Source: Acidobacteriota bacterium (GTDB taxonomy: Bacteria; Acidobacteriota; Blastocatellia; UBA7656). Taken from it: a stretch of 64,000 nt of DNA. This document shows positions 19,240 through 27,654 of this stretch, in pieces. The position numbers and the translations under genes are program-made. Where the stretch lies: positions 73,690 through 137,689 of the forward strand of contig JBBPIG010000005.1 of NCBI GenBank assembly GCA_038040445.1, in the 5' to 3' direction. Numbering within the stretch: the stretch's first letter is position 1; every line of letters starts with the position of its first letter. Under the pieces are notes generated by a model, which ran no database searches, was not told where the DNA came from, and was given only the letters and a program-made list of their open reading frames with translations.

Positions 19240-20487
19240 ATGATACTCTGTCAGCAATGCACTCATGAAAATCCGTACAACCGTGAGACGTGTCTAGTCT
19301 GCGACGCTCACTTGTTGATAATAACCAACACTCCGACAGCCTCGGCTTATGGCGGCGTCGATAGCCTCCTGAGGCCGACCCTCGAAGAGCATCTGCTGGA
19401 ACGCATCAGCTCGCTGGAATCTCAACTGGAGCGCGCGCAAGACAGGCTGGAGCTGGTGCTGGACCTTGTTCATCGCCAGGCCACCAGCGGTCTCTACGAC
19501 CACGCGATGCTCGACGCGCTGGTCGAGCATCTGTCTGAACGCGGCGCGGTTGAAGGCGGAAAGCTCGAGACGTTGTGGCGCGACCGCATAGCAGAGCACT
19601 ACGAAGAGGCGAGCGAGCAAGAGCAGTTCGATAAGCGCATCGAGCGCATGCTTGGCGGCTTTGGTGGTGAAAACTTCGATCTGTTCGCGCGATTGCTGGA
19701 CACGGGCGCCGACCTTGTCCTCGAAGGCAACGCAAAACGCGGCATTCGTTACTTCGAGAAGGCGCTGGTGCTTGACCCGGCAAACGTCCCTCTTACCCTC
19801 TTTGTTGGTGAGCACTTTTTCCGCTTCAACAAGCCCGTCCTTGCCCGTGCTTATCTCGAGCGGGCCATCCAGAAGGAAGCCGATAACTACCCTGCTCGGT
19901 TGATGCTCGGGGTGATCTGCGGCGATGGCGGCGATCTCGATTCGGCCAAGCGACATCTGGGCCGTGCGTTGAAGATCCGAAGGAATTCGTTCGCCGCGCA
20001 CTACGGGCTTGGGCGCATTCTTGTCAGCGAGGGTAGAGTCCGTGAAGCGCTCACGCACCTGAAGCGTGCGCTAATCTTGAAGCCGACCCCTGAGATGTAC
20101 TACCTGGTTGGCCGCGCTTATCTCGAAGAAGGTCGAACCGAAGTTGCCGTGCGCCACTTGCAGCGTTGTGTCGAAATGGATCCGAAATTCGACGCGGCTC
20201 TCTATCATCTCGGACTGATTTATCTCCGACAGGAGAATCTGCTGCTAGCCCAGGAGCACTTCCGTGCCGCATACGAGATCAACCCGCGCGAGTCGCGCTA
20301 CCGAACCGCGCTTCGAGCACGGAAGGCAGGACAACTGGCGCCTCTGCCGGTTTTCGGACGAGCCGCTGTGTCGAAACGCAAGGTAGTGAGCAGCGGAGAT
20401 GTACGACTGGCCGAGCTTCTGCGGAGCGATCTTCTTGAATTACAGAATCCAGCGGCCGAGGTCAGGAAAGGACAAAAGCGAGGATAG
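19240..20487 (+). CDS. TPR protein with N-terminal zinc ribbon
   Basis: 415 residues. Residues 1-26 form a CxxC...CxxC zinc ribbon (ILCQQCTHENPYNRETCLVC). A helical segment around 50-80 (LESQLERAQDRLELVLDLV) is likely coiled coil. From about residue 160 a run of tetratricopeptide repeats (for example AKRGIRYFEKALVLDPAN, AKRHLGRALKIRRNSFAA, AVRHLQRCVEMDPKF) fills the protein, ending in a short basic tail. Such proteins are protein-interaction scaffolds; there is no signal peptide. No partner is identifiable from neighbours. Confidence 0.88.
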   Translation: MILCQQCTHENPYNRETCLVCDAHLLIITNTPTASAYGGVDSLLRPTLEEHLLERISSLESQLERAQDRLELVLDLVHRQATSGLYDHAMLDALVEHLSERGAVEGGKLETLWRDRIAEHYEEASEQEQFDKRIERMLGGFGGENFDLFARLLDTGADLVLEGNAKRGIRYFEKALVLDPANVPLTLFVGEHFFRFNKPVLARAYLERAIQKEADNYPARLMLGVICGDGGDLDSAKRHLGRALKIRRNSFAAHYGLGRILVSEGRVREALTHLKRALILKPTPEMYYLVGRAYLEEGRTEVAVRHLQRCVEMDPKFDAALYHLGLIYLRQENLLLAQEHFRAAYEINPRESRYRTALRARKAGQLAPLPVFGRAAVSKRKVVSSGDVRLAELLRSDLLELQNPAAEVRKGQKRG

Positions 20488-20498
20488 AAGGCAGAATA

Positions 20499-20566
20499 GG
20501 CAGAGTAAAAATGAAAAAGGCAAAAGTGAGCGGGTTTCACTTTTGCCTTTTTCATTTTACTCTGCC
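20499..20566. terminator. Strong bidirectional terminator
   Basis: A stem of 30 bp with a single bulged A: GGCAGAGTAAAAATG... on the left (20499-20529) and its complement ending ...TTTTACTCTGCC on the right (20537-20566), with a 7-nt loop. A- and T-rich segments on both arms suit termination in both directions. It lies between the convergent TPR gene and the following minus-strand gene. Confidence 0.85.
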
Positions 20567-20570
20567 TTCC

Positions 20571-20831
20571 TTAGTGGGCAGTCAGACTATCGTGCGACCG
20601 ACTCCCATTCGGGAGGATTAGAACGCTGCGAGACGTCGCTGCAAACGCGGCGTTAGTATCAGCGGTCAGGCTGTAGATATCAAAGCCAAAAGAATCCAAA
20701 TATGTTGCCAGGTCATTGCTCGACGAGATATAGAGCACCGGCTCGTGTCCGAGGTAATCCGTTATCTCAAGGAGCCGCTCGATGACCTCAATCGGTTCAA
20801 ACGTTCTCGCCGGATCCCGGAAGCTAGCCAT
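20571..20831 (-). CDS. Small protein of unknown function
   Basis: 86 residues from the ATG with AAAGGAG upstream (MASFRDPARTFEPIEVIERL). The pattern of helix, strand (PVLYISSSNDL), helix, strand (VLILPNG) suggests a small alpha/beta fold. No family was recognised and there is no signal peptide or membrane segment. It ends right at a strong bidirectional terminator and stands alone. Confidence 0.6.
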   Translation of the reverse strand: MASFRDPARTFEPIEVIERLLEITDYLGHEPVLYISSSNDLATYLDSFGFDIYSLTADTNAAFAATSRSVLILPNGSRSHDSLTAH

Positions 20832-21166
20832 CTTTAACTCCTTTCCTGTTCTTAATACGGGCCACCCGCCCAAATAGTTTGTAAGCGTCCAATTCTAAGA
20901 TGCTCTCTGCTTCTGCGAAGTTGGTTTTTGACGCAAGGAGTGACGGCCAGCTTTGCCACTCCAGAGGAAAGAACGACAGACGCCTAGCCGCTTGCGCTCG
21001 ATCTCAATCAACCCCCGGTTATGCCACGACCAGTTTAGATGCTCGCGATAAATACTCAAGAGAAACATGCGACTCCGTTTTGTTGCCTTCAATTCAGTCA
21101 TCCGGGCCCTTTGCCGGTTCGTCGTCCAGCCGGCAGGATGGCTCAGGGACACTATGAGCACAAATG
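20832..21166. other. Intergenic region
   Basis: About 330 bp containing two overlapping open frames on opposite strands without ribosome binding sites or recognisable products. No repeat or RNA structure seen apart from the terminator at its right edge. Confidence 0.5.
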
Positions 21167-21190
21167 AAAAAGCCGGCCCGAAAGCCGGCA
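21167..21190 (-). terminator. Rho-independent terminator of the FmdB-like gene
   Basis: Read on the minus strand: GCCGGC TTTCGG GCCGGC followed by TTTTT. It lies about 40 bases after the FmdB-like stop codon. Confidence 0.8.
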
Positions 21191-21227
21191 CTCAGTTCGA
21201 GATTGGATGATGACAATTTTCACTAGG

Positions 21228-21524
21228 CTAATCTTTGTCCCCGGAAGCCGTGGTCTTAGACACGCTTTCGGATGTCTTATCGGGCACGCTTTCGGATTTC
21301 TTATCGGCGCCCTTTTCCATTTGATCCTTGCTCGCAGGCGAGTCCTTGCGCGAGTAATCGCTCGCGTACCAACCTGAGCCTTTGAGTTGAAAGCTCGTGC
21401 GAGAGACCGCTTTCTTGACCTTGCCGCCGCACTTCTCGCATCGCTTGGGCGGGGCGTCGCTTATTCTCTGAATGACCTCGACGTGGGAGCCGCACTTCTC
21501 ACAGGTGTATTTGTAGATAGGCAT
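21228..21524 (-). CDS. FmdB-type zinc ribbon protein
   Basis: 98 residues. The N-terminal ~50 match the FmdB/CxxC_CxxC_SSSS family: MPIYKYTCEKCGSHVEV, then CEKCGGKVKK, giving two CxxC knuckles for one zinc. The Gly-Ser-Gly-Trp-Tyr (GSGWYASDY) after the ribbon is also typical. The remaining half is Ser/Lys/Asp-rich with repeated KSESV/KTSESV motifs and probably disordered. Members are described as putative regulators, but the function is unproven. Monocistronic with its own terminator. Confidence 0.88.
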   Translation of the reverse strand: MPIYKYTCEKCGSHVEVIQRISDAPPKRCEKCGGKVKKAVSRTSFQLKGSGWYASDYSRKDSPASKDQMEKGADKKSESVPDKTSESVSKTTASGDKD

Positions 21525-21722
21525 ACTCCCCGGTTACCTCGATGAGAATCATTTATCACCCCGATAGTAGCACGAGCTAAAACGATGCATCAAGATAGAC
21601 GCTAAGCCTCCTGCTTCACTACGCACCCATTTTTGAGGTTTCTTGGAGTAAAGCATCTTCCACTTTGACTGCCTTAAGCCCCTCGGTCGCGAACGAACCA
21701 TCTCGAGCGGCCTCACTCGGCT

Positions 21723-22901
21723 TCAAAGATACCGCCGGAAATAGTTAGCCAGCAGGTAGCCGGCGTAGTACTTGTACGGCGCGCGTCCCAGGGTGTAATG
21801 ACCGCATCGCACTATGGCCCGCTCGAGCTTCACGCCGTGGCGATCGCATTCTTGAAACAACAAGCGCGAAAGCTCAGGCGTGAAGGACAGGTCGTAGCGG
21901 GCCGAGATCATAAGCCCACGCCGCCCGTCGCCAACCAATCTGCTGACATAGGAATTGGGGCTAATCGCCAGCCAGGCTCGCCGGACCTGCTCGCGGGTGA
22001 TTGCCGCCTCAAGCCCCCGCCTAACATGCGCGGTAGTCAAGCCTTCCCACACAACGTCCCCAAAATAGCTCGAAACGTGATTGTAAACGCCAACGCGGAT
22101 GCGTTGTTCGTGAACGAACGTCAAGAATGCAATGCACGAACCGAGGCTTGTTCCAACGATGCCGATCCGATCATAGCCCTGCGCCTCCAACCAGTGGACT
22201 GCCGCTCTTGTGTCGAGCACCGCCTGCCGATTTGCTTGTAGCGTGCGGCCGAGGTTTGCGCTCACCATGTAGTCGGCGCGTTCGAAGCCGGGTAGCATTC
22301 GCCGATCGTGATAGGGCAGGCTCAACCGGAGCGCCGCGATCCCGGTCCGGTTCAGCAACTCACACAAGGCCACGTGCTCCTGTGACTTTGCGTTCCAATG
22401 AGGCAGCACTACAACAGCCCTCCCGCGTGCCTGAGCGACTTCATGAGTGCGCGATCCATTCGGCGAGCCTGTTTGCGCCGACACAGGAAAGTAGCGCGCA
22501 TATGCTGTGTTGTTCTCAGCGAACGGCGTCTTTACCGCGCTCTGAAACGTGAGCCAGCCGTCTTCCAATGAGAAGGTGGGCACAATCTCCCCCGAGAAGA
22601 ACTGGTCGCTTCTGGAAATTGCCCGTTCGTTAAATCTCAAGATCTCATCGAGTTTGTCAGGCTCCCGGGCATCTGCAGGCTCGGTAAATTGTCGCGGCTC
22701 GAGCGAATCGGCGCCACACTCAAACGGTCTTACCACCCGGTTGTTGTCTCTACGCGAGAGCTTGCGTTCCCAGTTATGAATCACATATTTGAGCATGTGA
22801 AGAAAGAATCCCTTCGCCCACAGAAGCCAGGACGCCATTCTAGAGAACGCCACAGGCTTGCTCAAGCCATAGTCGGCCGACCAGTCAGCAATCGGTCCCA
22901 T
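21723..22901 (-). CDS. Alpha/beta hydrolase superfamily protein
   Basis: About 392 residues. The nucleophile elbow GTSLGS (IGIVGTSLGSCIAFL) and a late His in RCGHYTLGR fit an alpha/beta hydrolase triad, with a strand-rich core before it (GRAVVVLPHWNAKSQEH). N-terminal ~130 residues have no recognised domain; a hydrophobic stretch (ASWLLWAKGFFLHML) may contact membrane. The start is uncertain: an ATG and a GTG two codons upstream both lack a good ribosome site, and a later Met (MASWLLWAK) is possible. Substrate unknown; the fold resembles ABHD18-like predicted hydrolases. Confidence 0.75.
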   Translation of the reverse strand: MGPIADWSADYGLSKPVAFSRMASWLLWAKGFFLHMLKYVIHNWERKLSRRDNNRVVRPFECGADSLEPRQFTEPADAREPDKLDEILRFNERAISRSDQFFSGEIVPTFSLEDGWLTFQSAVKTPFAENNTAYARYFPVSAQTGSPNGSRTHEVAQARGRAVVVLPHWNAKSQEHVALCELLNRTGIAALRLSLPYHDRRMLPGFERADYMVSANLGRTLQANRQAVLDTRAAVHWLEAQGYDRIGIVGTSLGSCIAFLTFVHEQRIRVGVYNHVSSYFGDVVWEGLTTAHVRRGLEAAITREQVRRAWLAISPNSYVSRLVGDGRRGLMISARYDLSFTPELSRLLFQECDRHGVKLERAIVRCGHYTLGRAPYKYYAGYLLANYFRRYL

Positions 22902-23412
22902 TAGCACGCAACTTTGGAGCTGGCCAACTTCGCATACCTCTGCGACTTAAGAAAAAAGTGAATAAGTTTCGCAATGTTTTCCGTCTAACCTCCTAGGGAA
23001 AACATGAGCAAAACTAAACACTCAGAACCTGAGATACCTGACGGCGGTCCGCTTGCAGTGTGCGTCAACGATTGTCAGCTCGATTATGGGCAGGCACGCT
23101 CCGAACTGGTCGGTGTATGTTTTCAGGTTAGATGCGCATTCGCTGAAATGCGCTGGGGCTGCTCAGCAGCGGCAACCTTCGGGTTGTTGACCCTGAGCTT
23201 CGGCAAGGAAGCAACCGATCCCTCTTCAATGAATCCACGGTAGCGGCTGGTGACCGGCGAGGACTGCCACACAATGCCAGTTCCTGGCGCCGTTGGTCCG
23301 GCTCCTGCATAAGACGCAGCATCGCCGGGTTTTATCTGGCACAATATAGGTCTGCGCATAAAGCGCCGTGCGCGAATCGCTTAACCTCTTGAAGATTAGT
23401 CGGAGGACCGGT
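22902..23412. other. Intergenic region with an inverted repeat
   Basis: About 510 bp. ATGTTTTCC (22974-22982) and GGAAAACAT (22997-23005) form a perfect 9-bp inverted repeat with a 14-bp spacer, whose right end includes an ATG that opens a 79-codon frame (23004-23243, MSKTKHSEPEIPDGG). That frame has no known family and weak start signals, so it is not called as a gene. The repeat may be an operator or a terminator. Confidence 0.4.
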
Positions 23413-23676
23413 ATGAACAGTCCAGATGAACGAGTGCTCGTAGAAAGAGAATCACCATATCATTACACCCAGGACGGGCTCGAACTAAAGGAACGCGCCG
23501 ACCAGGCACTCATTCCGTTGTTCGTCGAGTTCATGGGTCGAGGCTATAGCCCCTACCAGATCTGCGCAGTTATCCATGACGGGGTCGCCGAAACGAGCCG
23601 ACGCATAGTCAGCATCCACAAGACTGCAGGCAAGGAAGCCGCCGACCAAATGCTCAAAGAAAAACTGAAGTCATAG
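23413..23676 (+). CDS. Small protein of unknown function
   Basis: 87 residues from an ATG with GGAGG eight bases upstream. The sequence is mostly helical (LKERADQALIPLFVEFMG, then YSPYQICAVIHDGVAE), ends in a Lys-rich tail and has no signal peptide. No family recognised. Start and codon pattern look genuine. Alone between an intergenic region and a convergent membrane protein gene. Confidence 0.6.
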   Translation: MNSPDERVLVERESPYHYTQDGLELKERADQALIPLFVEFMGRGYSPYQICAVIHDGVAETSRRIVSIHKTAGKEAADQMLKEKLKS

Positions 23677-23775
23677 CGGGGCTACGGAAGTCGTTGAGGC
23701 GGTGCGTGACCTCCCTCAAGGCGCCTACGCCCATTGTCATTCGTGTGGCTCGCTATGAGGATCGGCGTGAGTTGA

Positions 23776-24165
23776 TCAAGACCGGCTTCGCGCAACGGCG
23801 TCTCTGCGCTCAAGCAATTCCGCGTACTCCTGCTCCATCTGATCGAGTCTGGCATCGAGTTCAATATCACGCCGTCTTACCCGCACAAACGCCAACAACA
23901 GCAAGGCGATGGCGGCGCCTCCAACCACGCTAACGATCCAAATCAGAGTTTCGCGAGTCACCCCGAGCGTCAGCCGTGCTCCGCCCCTACGAAGGGCCAG
24001 ATCATAGGCCGCGCCGGCCGCCAATAACAGCAAGAATACTCCTCCGCCGAGAGCCGCGGCGGTCTTGGCCTTGTAGGAGTCGACCTGTTGCCCAAGGTCG
24101 CTTATGCCTAGACGCAGGTTCTTGAGTCGAGCGTCGAAGGGTTCGACGTTGTCAGGATCAGGCAT
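23776..24165 (-). CDS. Two-helix membrane protein, unknown function
   Basis: About 129 residues (start MPDPDNVEPFDARL; a GTG 13 codons upstream is possible). A helical, charged N-terminal part (LKNLRLGISDLGQQVDSYK) is followed by two transmembrane segments (TAAALGGGVFLLLLAAGAAY and IWIVSVVGGAAIALLLLAF) and a C-terminal coiled coil (LDARLDQMEQEYAELLERR). No family was recognised. It may be a membrane scaffold; it lies 58 bp downstream of lepB on the same strand, separated by a palindromic repeat. Confidence 0.65.
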   Translation of the reverse strand: MPDPDNVEPFDARLKNLRLGISDLGQQVDSYKAKTAAALGGGVFLLLLAAGAAYDLALRRGGARLTLGVTRETLIWIVSVVGGAAIALLLLAFVRVRRRDIELDARLDQMEQEYAELLERRDAVARSRS

Positions 24166-24206
24166 AGGCTGAAGTAATATTGGCTTTACTTTGCGCCCGT
24201 CCACAA

Positions 24207-24228
24207 CAGACTGAAAGTCGATGCTACT
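24207..24228. repeat. AGACTTTAGTCTG-family palindrome at the lepB stop
   Basis: Degenerate copy (minus strand TAGCATCGACTTTCAGTCTG). Its first three bases, TAG, are the lepB stop codon. Confidence 0.65.
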
Positions 24229-25195
24229 TTATGAACTTGCCGGTGCGCGACCACCGAGTCTTGGTGAAGAAATCCAGCACCGGATTCGAGCCGGTTTCAC
24301 CATCGTTGGTGCGGTCGATTGACCAATACACGAACATAGCGCGTCCGACTATGCTGCTGCGGGGAACCGTCCCCCAAAATCGGCTATCGAGGCTATTGTC
24401 GCGGTTGTCTCCCATGCAGAAGTACTGGTCGCTGTCATATCGGCCATCGTTGTCCGAATCGTAGATCCGCTGGAGCTGCGGATCGCTTCTGATCTCATCC
24501 GGCACCGGTTCACCTTTCACTGGTACTTTGAATGGTTGCCTGGTGCCGTACTTGGCGCTCTCGTCGTTGAAGGTTGACGCGACGCTTTCTTCATCGTTTT
24601 GGTAATAGTAGACCGTCCACTGGGCTCCTTGCTCATCGGCGTCGCTCCGCGCAGCCTCAAGTGGCGAAGCGTCGTCGTTGTTGTACTGCGGCTCAACGAA
24701 GACTCGACGTTCGGGCAATTGCTGTCCGTTGATGTAAATAGTGTTAGAACGCGAGTCGTACTCGACCGTCTCACCGGGAAGCCCGATAACACGTTTTACA
24801 AAGTTTGTCTCAGGCGTTCTTGGAAACTTGAAGACTACGATGTCCCCGCGTCTGATCTGCCGCTCGGGGAGTACAGGGATATTCCAGCGGTCGGGCCCAA
24901 AAACAAACTTGTTGACCAGAAGGTGGTCCTGGATCCAGATTGTATTCTTCATCGATCCGGTCGGTACCTTGACCGCTTGAACGATGAAGGTCATTCCGAA
25001 CAATGCCATTACCAGCGTCACTACTGCGGACTCGAAATACTCACGCGGCAAGCTTTTCTTAAAAGTAACTGCGCGCGAGTCCGGATTCCTCATTTCAACC
25101 GTTCTTATTTCAGGGGGCGGCATCCGGCTGCTACCCTCTCTTTCAGTCGCCTGAGTCGTTTCCTCTTGTGTCGTTAAGTCCAACTGGTCGCTCAT
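24224..25195 (-). CDS. lepB: Signal peptidase I
   Basis: About 323 residues from the inner ATG (MSDQLDL). Cleaves signal peptides at the membrane. One transmembrane anchor (ESAVVTLVMALFGMTFIVQAV) precedes the catalytic Ser in PTGSMKNT; the general-base Lys is in FVKRVIGLPGE; the final GDNRDNSLDSRFWG box is complete. An N-terminal cytoplasmic extension of ~50 residues is rich in Thr/Glu. An ~80-residue insertion between the Lys and Asp boxes (around NDDASPLEAARSDADEQG) is longer than in E. coli-type cores and acidic. Starts 37 bp after rnc on the same strand, so rnc-lepB is an operon. Confidence 0.95.
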   Translation of the reverse strand: MSDQLDLTTQEETTQATEREGSSRMPPPEIRTVEMRNPDSRAVTFKKSLPREYFESAVVTLVMALFGMTFIVQAVKVPTGSMKNTIWIQDHLLVNKFVFGPDRWNIPVLPERQIRRGDIVVFKFPRTPETNFVKRVIGLPGETVEYDSRSNTIYINGQQLPERRVFVEPQYNNDDASPLEAARSDADEQGAQWTVYYYQNDEESVASTFNDESAKYGTRQPFKVPVKGEPVPDEIRSDPQLQRIYDSDNDGRYDSDQYFCMGDNRDNSLDSRFWGTVPRSSIVGRAMFVYWSIDRTNDGETGSNPVLDFFTKTRWSRTGKFIK

Positions 25196-25231
25196 AGACT
25201 TGATTATCCCAAAGCCCAAAAAGGTTCACAA

Positions 25232-26251
25232 TCAAACGTCATTGGTAACGCTCAATGCTTCATACTCGCTCTCGGTTTCAGCCGGGAGCTCCGCGGTTGC
25301 GTTGCGTCCGAGCTGGGAAACGTGCGAACCGTCTCCCGGCTCGTTACTCTGTGGGGTCGCGTCCTGAGTGACAAACCCCGGGGACACCTCACCTCCATCC
25401 TTCCCCTCGTCATTGCCGTAATTCTCAAGTGATGACGCGGACTCTTCCCCGAACGATTCCGAGGCTGGAGCCGCGCCGGCCCCGGCTCGAGCATCGCCGT
25501 GGTACTCGACGGCGGCTCTCTGCTGTGCAACGGCTATGCTGAGGTCATCGGGAGATTCCAGCGCACCGCGAGCAGCTTCCTGTTGCGCGAGCTTGATAGT
25601 GTGCCCTTCCCCCGTCGCGACCGGCCGGCCGCCGACGCGAAGCTCGACGCGAAAAGTCCTGCGGTGGTCCGGACCCAGCACCTCGACTACGGCGTAGTCC
25701 GGGCCTGGACCGCCAGCCGCCTGCAGCTTCTCCTGCAAAGCCGACTTGTAGTCTGCTCCGATCATCGAAGCCGGGTCTATGCTCATCAGCTTCTGGCGTA
25801 GCTCACGGCGCAGGAACCGTTCGGCGACTGTAATTCCGCCGTCGACGTAGAGCACGCCTATCAGCGCCTCGTAGGCGTCGGCAAGCAGCGCGCGCTTCCG
25901 GCGGCCGCCAGTTTTCTCTTCGCCGCGATTCAGCAGGATGTAACTGCCCAGATCCAGCTCTTCGGCGATCTCAACGAGTCTGGACTCGCTGACAAGGTGG
26001 GCCTTCATCTTCGACAGCTTACCTTCCGACAAATCGGGGAAGCGCTCGAGCAGCCACGCGCTCACAACGAAGCCGAGTACAGAATCGCCTAAAAATTCCA
26101 GAGCTTCATTGTGCTGGCAGTTTTCTTCCGCGTGCTCATTTGCGAACGAGCGATGAGTGAGAGCGCGATCCAGCAGGGCGCGCGACCGGAATGAATAACC
26201 GATCTTTTGCTCGAGTTCAGAAAGCAGTTTTTCGCGTTCGAGTAGAATCAT
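25232..26251 (-). CDS. rnc: Ribonuclease III
   Basis: About 339 residues from the ATG (MILLEREKLLSELEQK); a GTG eight codons upstream is the alternative and neither has a clear ribosome site. The RNase III signature NEALEFLGDSVLG is complete, with downstream DAYEALIGVLY supplying the second metal pair. A double-stranded RNA-binding domain follows (KSALQEKLQAAGG to KLAQQEAARGALE). After it comes an extra ~110-residue Glu/Ser/Gly-rich acidic tail absent from standard RNase III (about 225 residues). Processes rRNA precursors and duplex RNA. Its operon with lepB is also found in other phyla. Confidence 0.96.
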   Translation of the reverse strand: MILLEREKLLSELEQKIGYSFRSRALLDRALTHRSFANEHAEENCQHNEALEFLGDSVLGFVVSAWLLERFPDLSEGKLSKMKAHLVSESRLVEIAEELDLGSYILLNRGEEKTGGRRKRALLADAYEALIGVLYVDGGITVAERFLRRELRQKLMSIDPASMIGADYKSALQEKLQAAGGPGPDYAVVEVLGPDHRRTFRVELRVGGRPVATGEGHTIKLAQQEAARGALESPDDLSIAVAQQRAAVEYHGDARAGAGAAPASESFGEESASSLENYGNDEGKDGGEVSPGFVTQDATPQSNEPGDGSHVSQLGRNATAELPAETESEYEALSVTNDV

Positions 26252-26315
26252 TTTAATCGGCGCAAACGCATTCACAATATATCACAAAGAGCGAGAAGCC
26301 GTTACCCTAAGGAGC

Positions 26316-26340
26316 ACAGACTCTACTAGTCTGTATGGCC
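26316..26340. repeat. AGACTNNNAGTCTG palindrome
   Basis: CACAGACTCTACTAGTCTGTA upstream of rnc, a variant of the repeat family at 6889, 8583 and 24207. Confidence 0.55.
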
Positions 26341-26383
26341 ACGGCGCCGACGTGTGTTTGCTCCTCGGCGATCCGAAACGCAA

Positions 26384-26411
26384 GAAGCCAGCCCAATGCG
26401 GGGCTGGCTTC
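26384..26411 (-). terminator. Hairpin terminator after the secreted TPR-like gene
   Basis: Perfect 11-bp stem GAAGCCAGCCC / GGGCTGGCTTC with a 6-nt loop, about 35 bases past the stop of the minus-strand gene at 26446. Only two T residues follow. Confidence 0.65.
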
Positions 26412-26445
26412 ATTGCAGGCGATGTACCTCTTGTAAACCGGCCGA

Positions 26446-27447
26446 TCAAGGCTTCGTCGCAACGGAAACCGTGTTGCCAGAGCTCGCGGGTGGCGTAGAC
26501 TTGTTCTGATCGATCAGCTTGTCCAGACCATCGGTCGAGTCGTTGTGCCTGTACTTATATAGATCCGTAAGCGCTTTAAGGATCTTCGCGCGCGTGTCGG
26601 CACTGTAATCCTTCTTGTCCGCGGTCAGCCCCAGGAATCGGGCCCAGCAGGTTATTACCCCGTCAGCCTCTTTGTTCACTACTTCCAGCGCGGCCTTTAC
26701 CTCAGGTTTGGGGTCGGCAGCGTCGCGATCCGCTTCTGGTATCGCCTGATACTTTTGAGCGGCGGCAGCGTATTTATCGTTGTGAATCCTGCCGCAGTGG
26801 AAGAAGAACGTCGGATTCGAAGGCTCAAGCACCCCTGCCTTTTCATACTCCGCCAGCGTCTTGTCGATGTTCTTGTCGTGCTCGTAGACAATGGCCAGCG
26901 TCCCATGCATGTAAGCAAGCGTTACGTTCTTGTTGAAGGCCGGGCCGGCGCCGGTCGGCACCTTGCCCGCTTCGATAAGGCGAATGGCGCGCTCGGCAAA
27001 ATCGGCTGCCTCGGCAGAGTGCGCGTAATTTGCCGGGGTGGCGGACAATTCGTTCGTCCGTATCTGGACAACCATCGCCGACAGATAGTCGAGATTGTCC
27101 GGGTCTCCCGCGAGCACCTCTTTGCCGATGCGAACTATCTCAGCGATATTCTTCGCCTTGGCCGCCTCCTGGAACATCATTCCGCGGACCTGTGGAACCC
27201 ACTTAGTCTTGAGATACTCCGCATACTTGCCGCTAGAGAACTTCTCCAAGTATGCCTTGGCCAGTTCCATCGCCTTGGGGTAGTCCTTGGTGTTGTTCGC
27301 TTCAAACCACGCCTTGTAGGCCGCAGCCTCTTCGGGTGTGGGGTCCTGCGAGACCGGCACCGGCAGCATCATCTTCGCCGAAGCGAGGGGCACAAACAGC
27401 GCCAGCGAAAACGTGAGAGCTGCCATCATTATTATTGATCTTTTCAT
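26446..27447 (-). CDS. Secreted TPR-like protein
   Basis: 333 residues from an ATG with AGGAGG. The signal peptide is clear (MKRSIIMMAALTFSLALFVP then LASA). Helical repeats follow, of which the segment AYMHGTLAIVYEHDKNIDKTLAEYEKAGVLEPSN looks like a TPR (quoted in full only as ALAIVYEHDKN-type helix then EYEKAGVLEPSN). The C terminus is Ser/Thr/Pro-rich. It lacks catalytic motifs; probably an envelope interaction protein. Monocistronic. Confidence 0.8.
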   Translation of the reverse strand: MKRSIIMMAALTFSLALFVPLASAKMMLPVPVSQDPTPEEAAAYKAWFEANNTKDYPKAMELAKAYLEKFSSGKYAEYLKTKWVPQVRGMMFQEAAKAKNIAEIVRIGKEVLAGDPDNLDYLSAMVVQIRTNELSATPANYAHSAEAADFAERAIRLIEAGKVPTGAGPAFNKNVTLAYMHGTLAIVYEHDKNIDKTLAEYEKAGVLEPSNPTFFFHCGRIHNDKYAAAAQKYQAIPEADRDAADPKPEVKAALEVVNKEADGVITCWARFLGLTADKKDYSADTRAKILKALTDLYKYRHNDSTDGLDKLIDQNKSTPPASSGNTVSVATKP

Positions 27448-27654
27448 CAGACGATACTCCTCCTGAAATGTTTGACTCCAAGCGAATCGTTAAAGGAATC
27501 TCCGCAATACCGTCGTGTTATGCTGAATTTAGTGCAACTCTGGGATGCGTGTGAAGCAGTCGGAGTTGCTGACCACGACTCACGGGAAAAGCGCAGCCTG
27601 CATAGTGGCACGCAGCAATATTTCTTGTCAAGCAATCAGAACTGCTCGCGACCT

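Noticed and set aside
20895-21191. Opposed small frames between the 86-residue gene and the FmdB-like gene
   Set aside because: No ribosome sites, odd composition, and one runs through a clear terminator.
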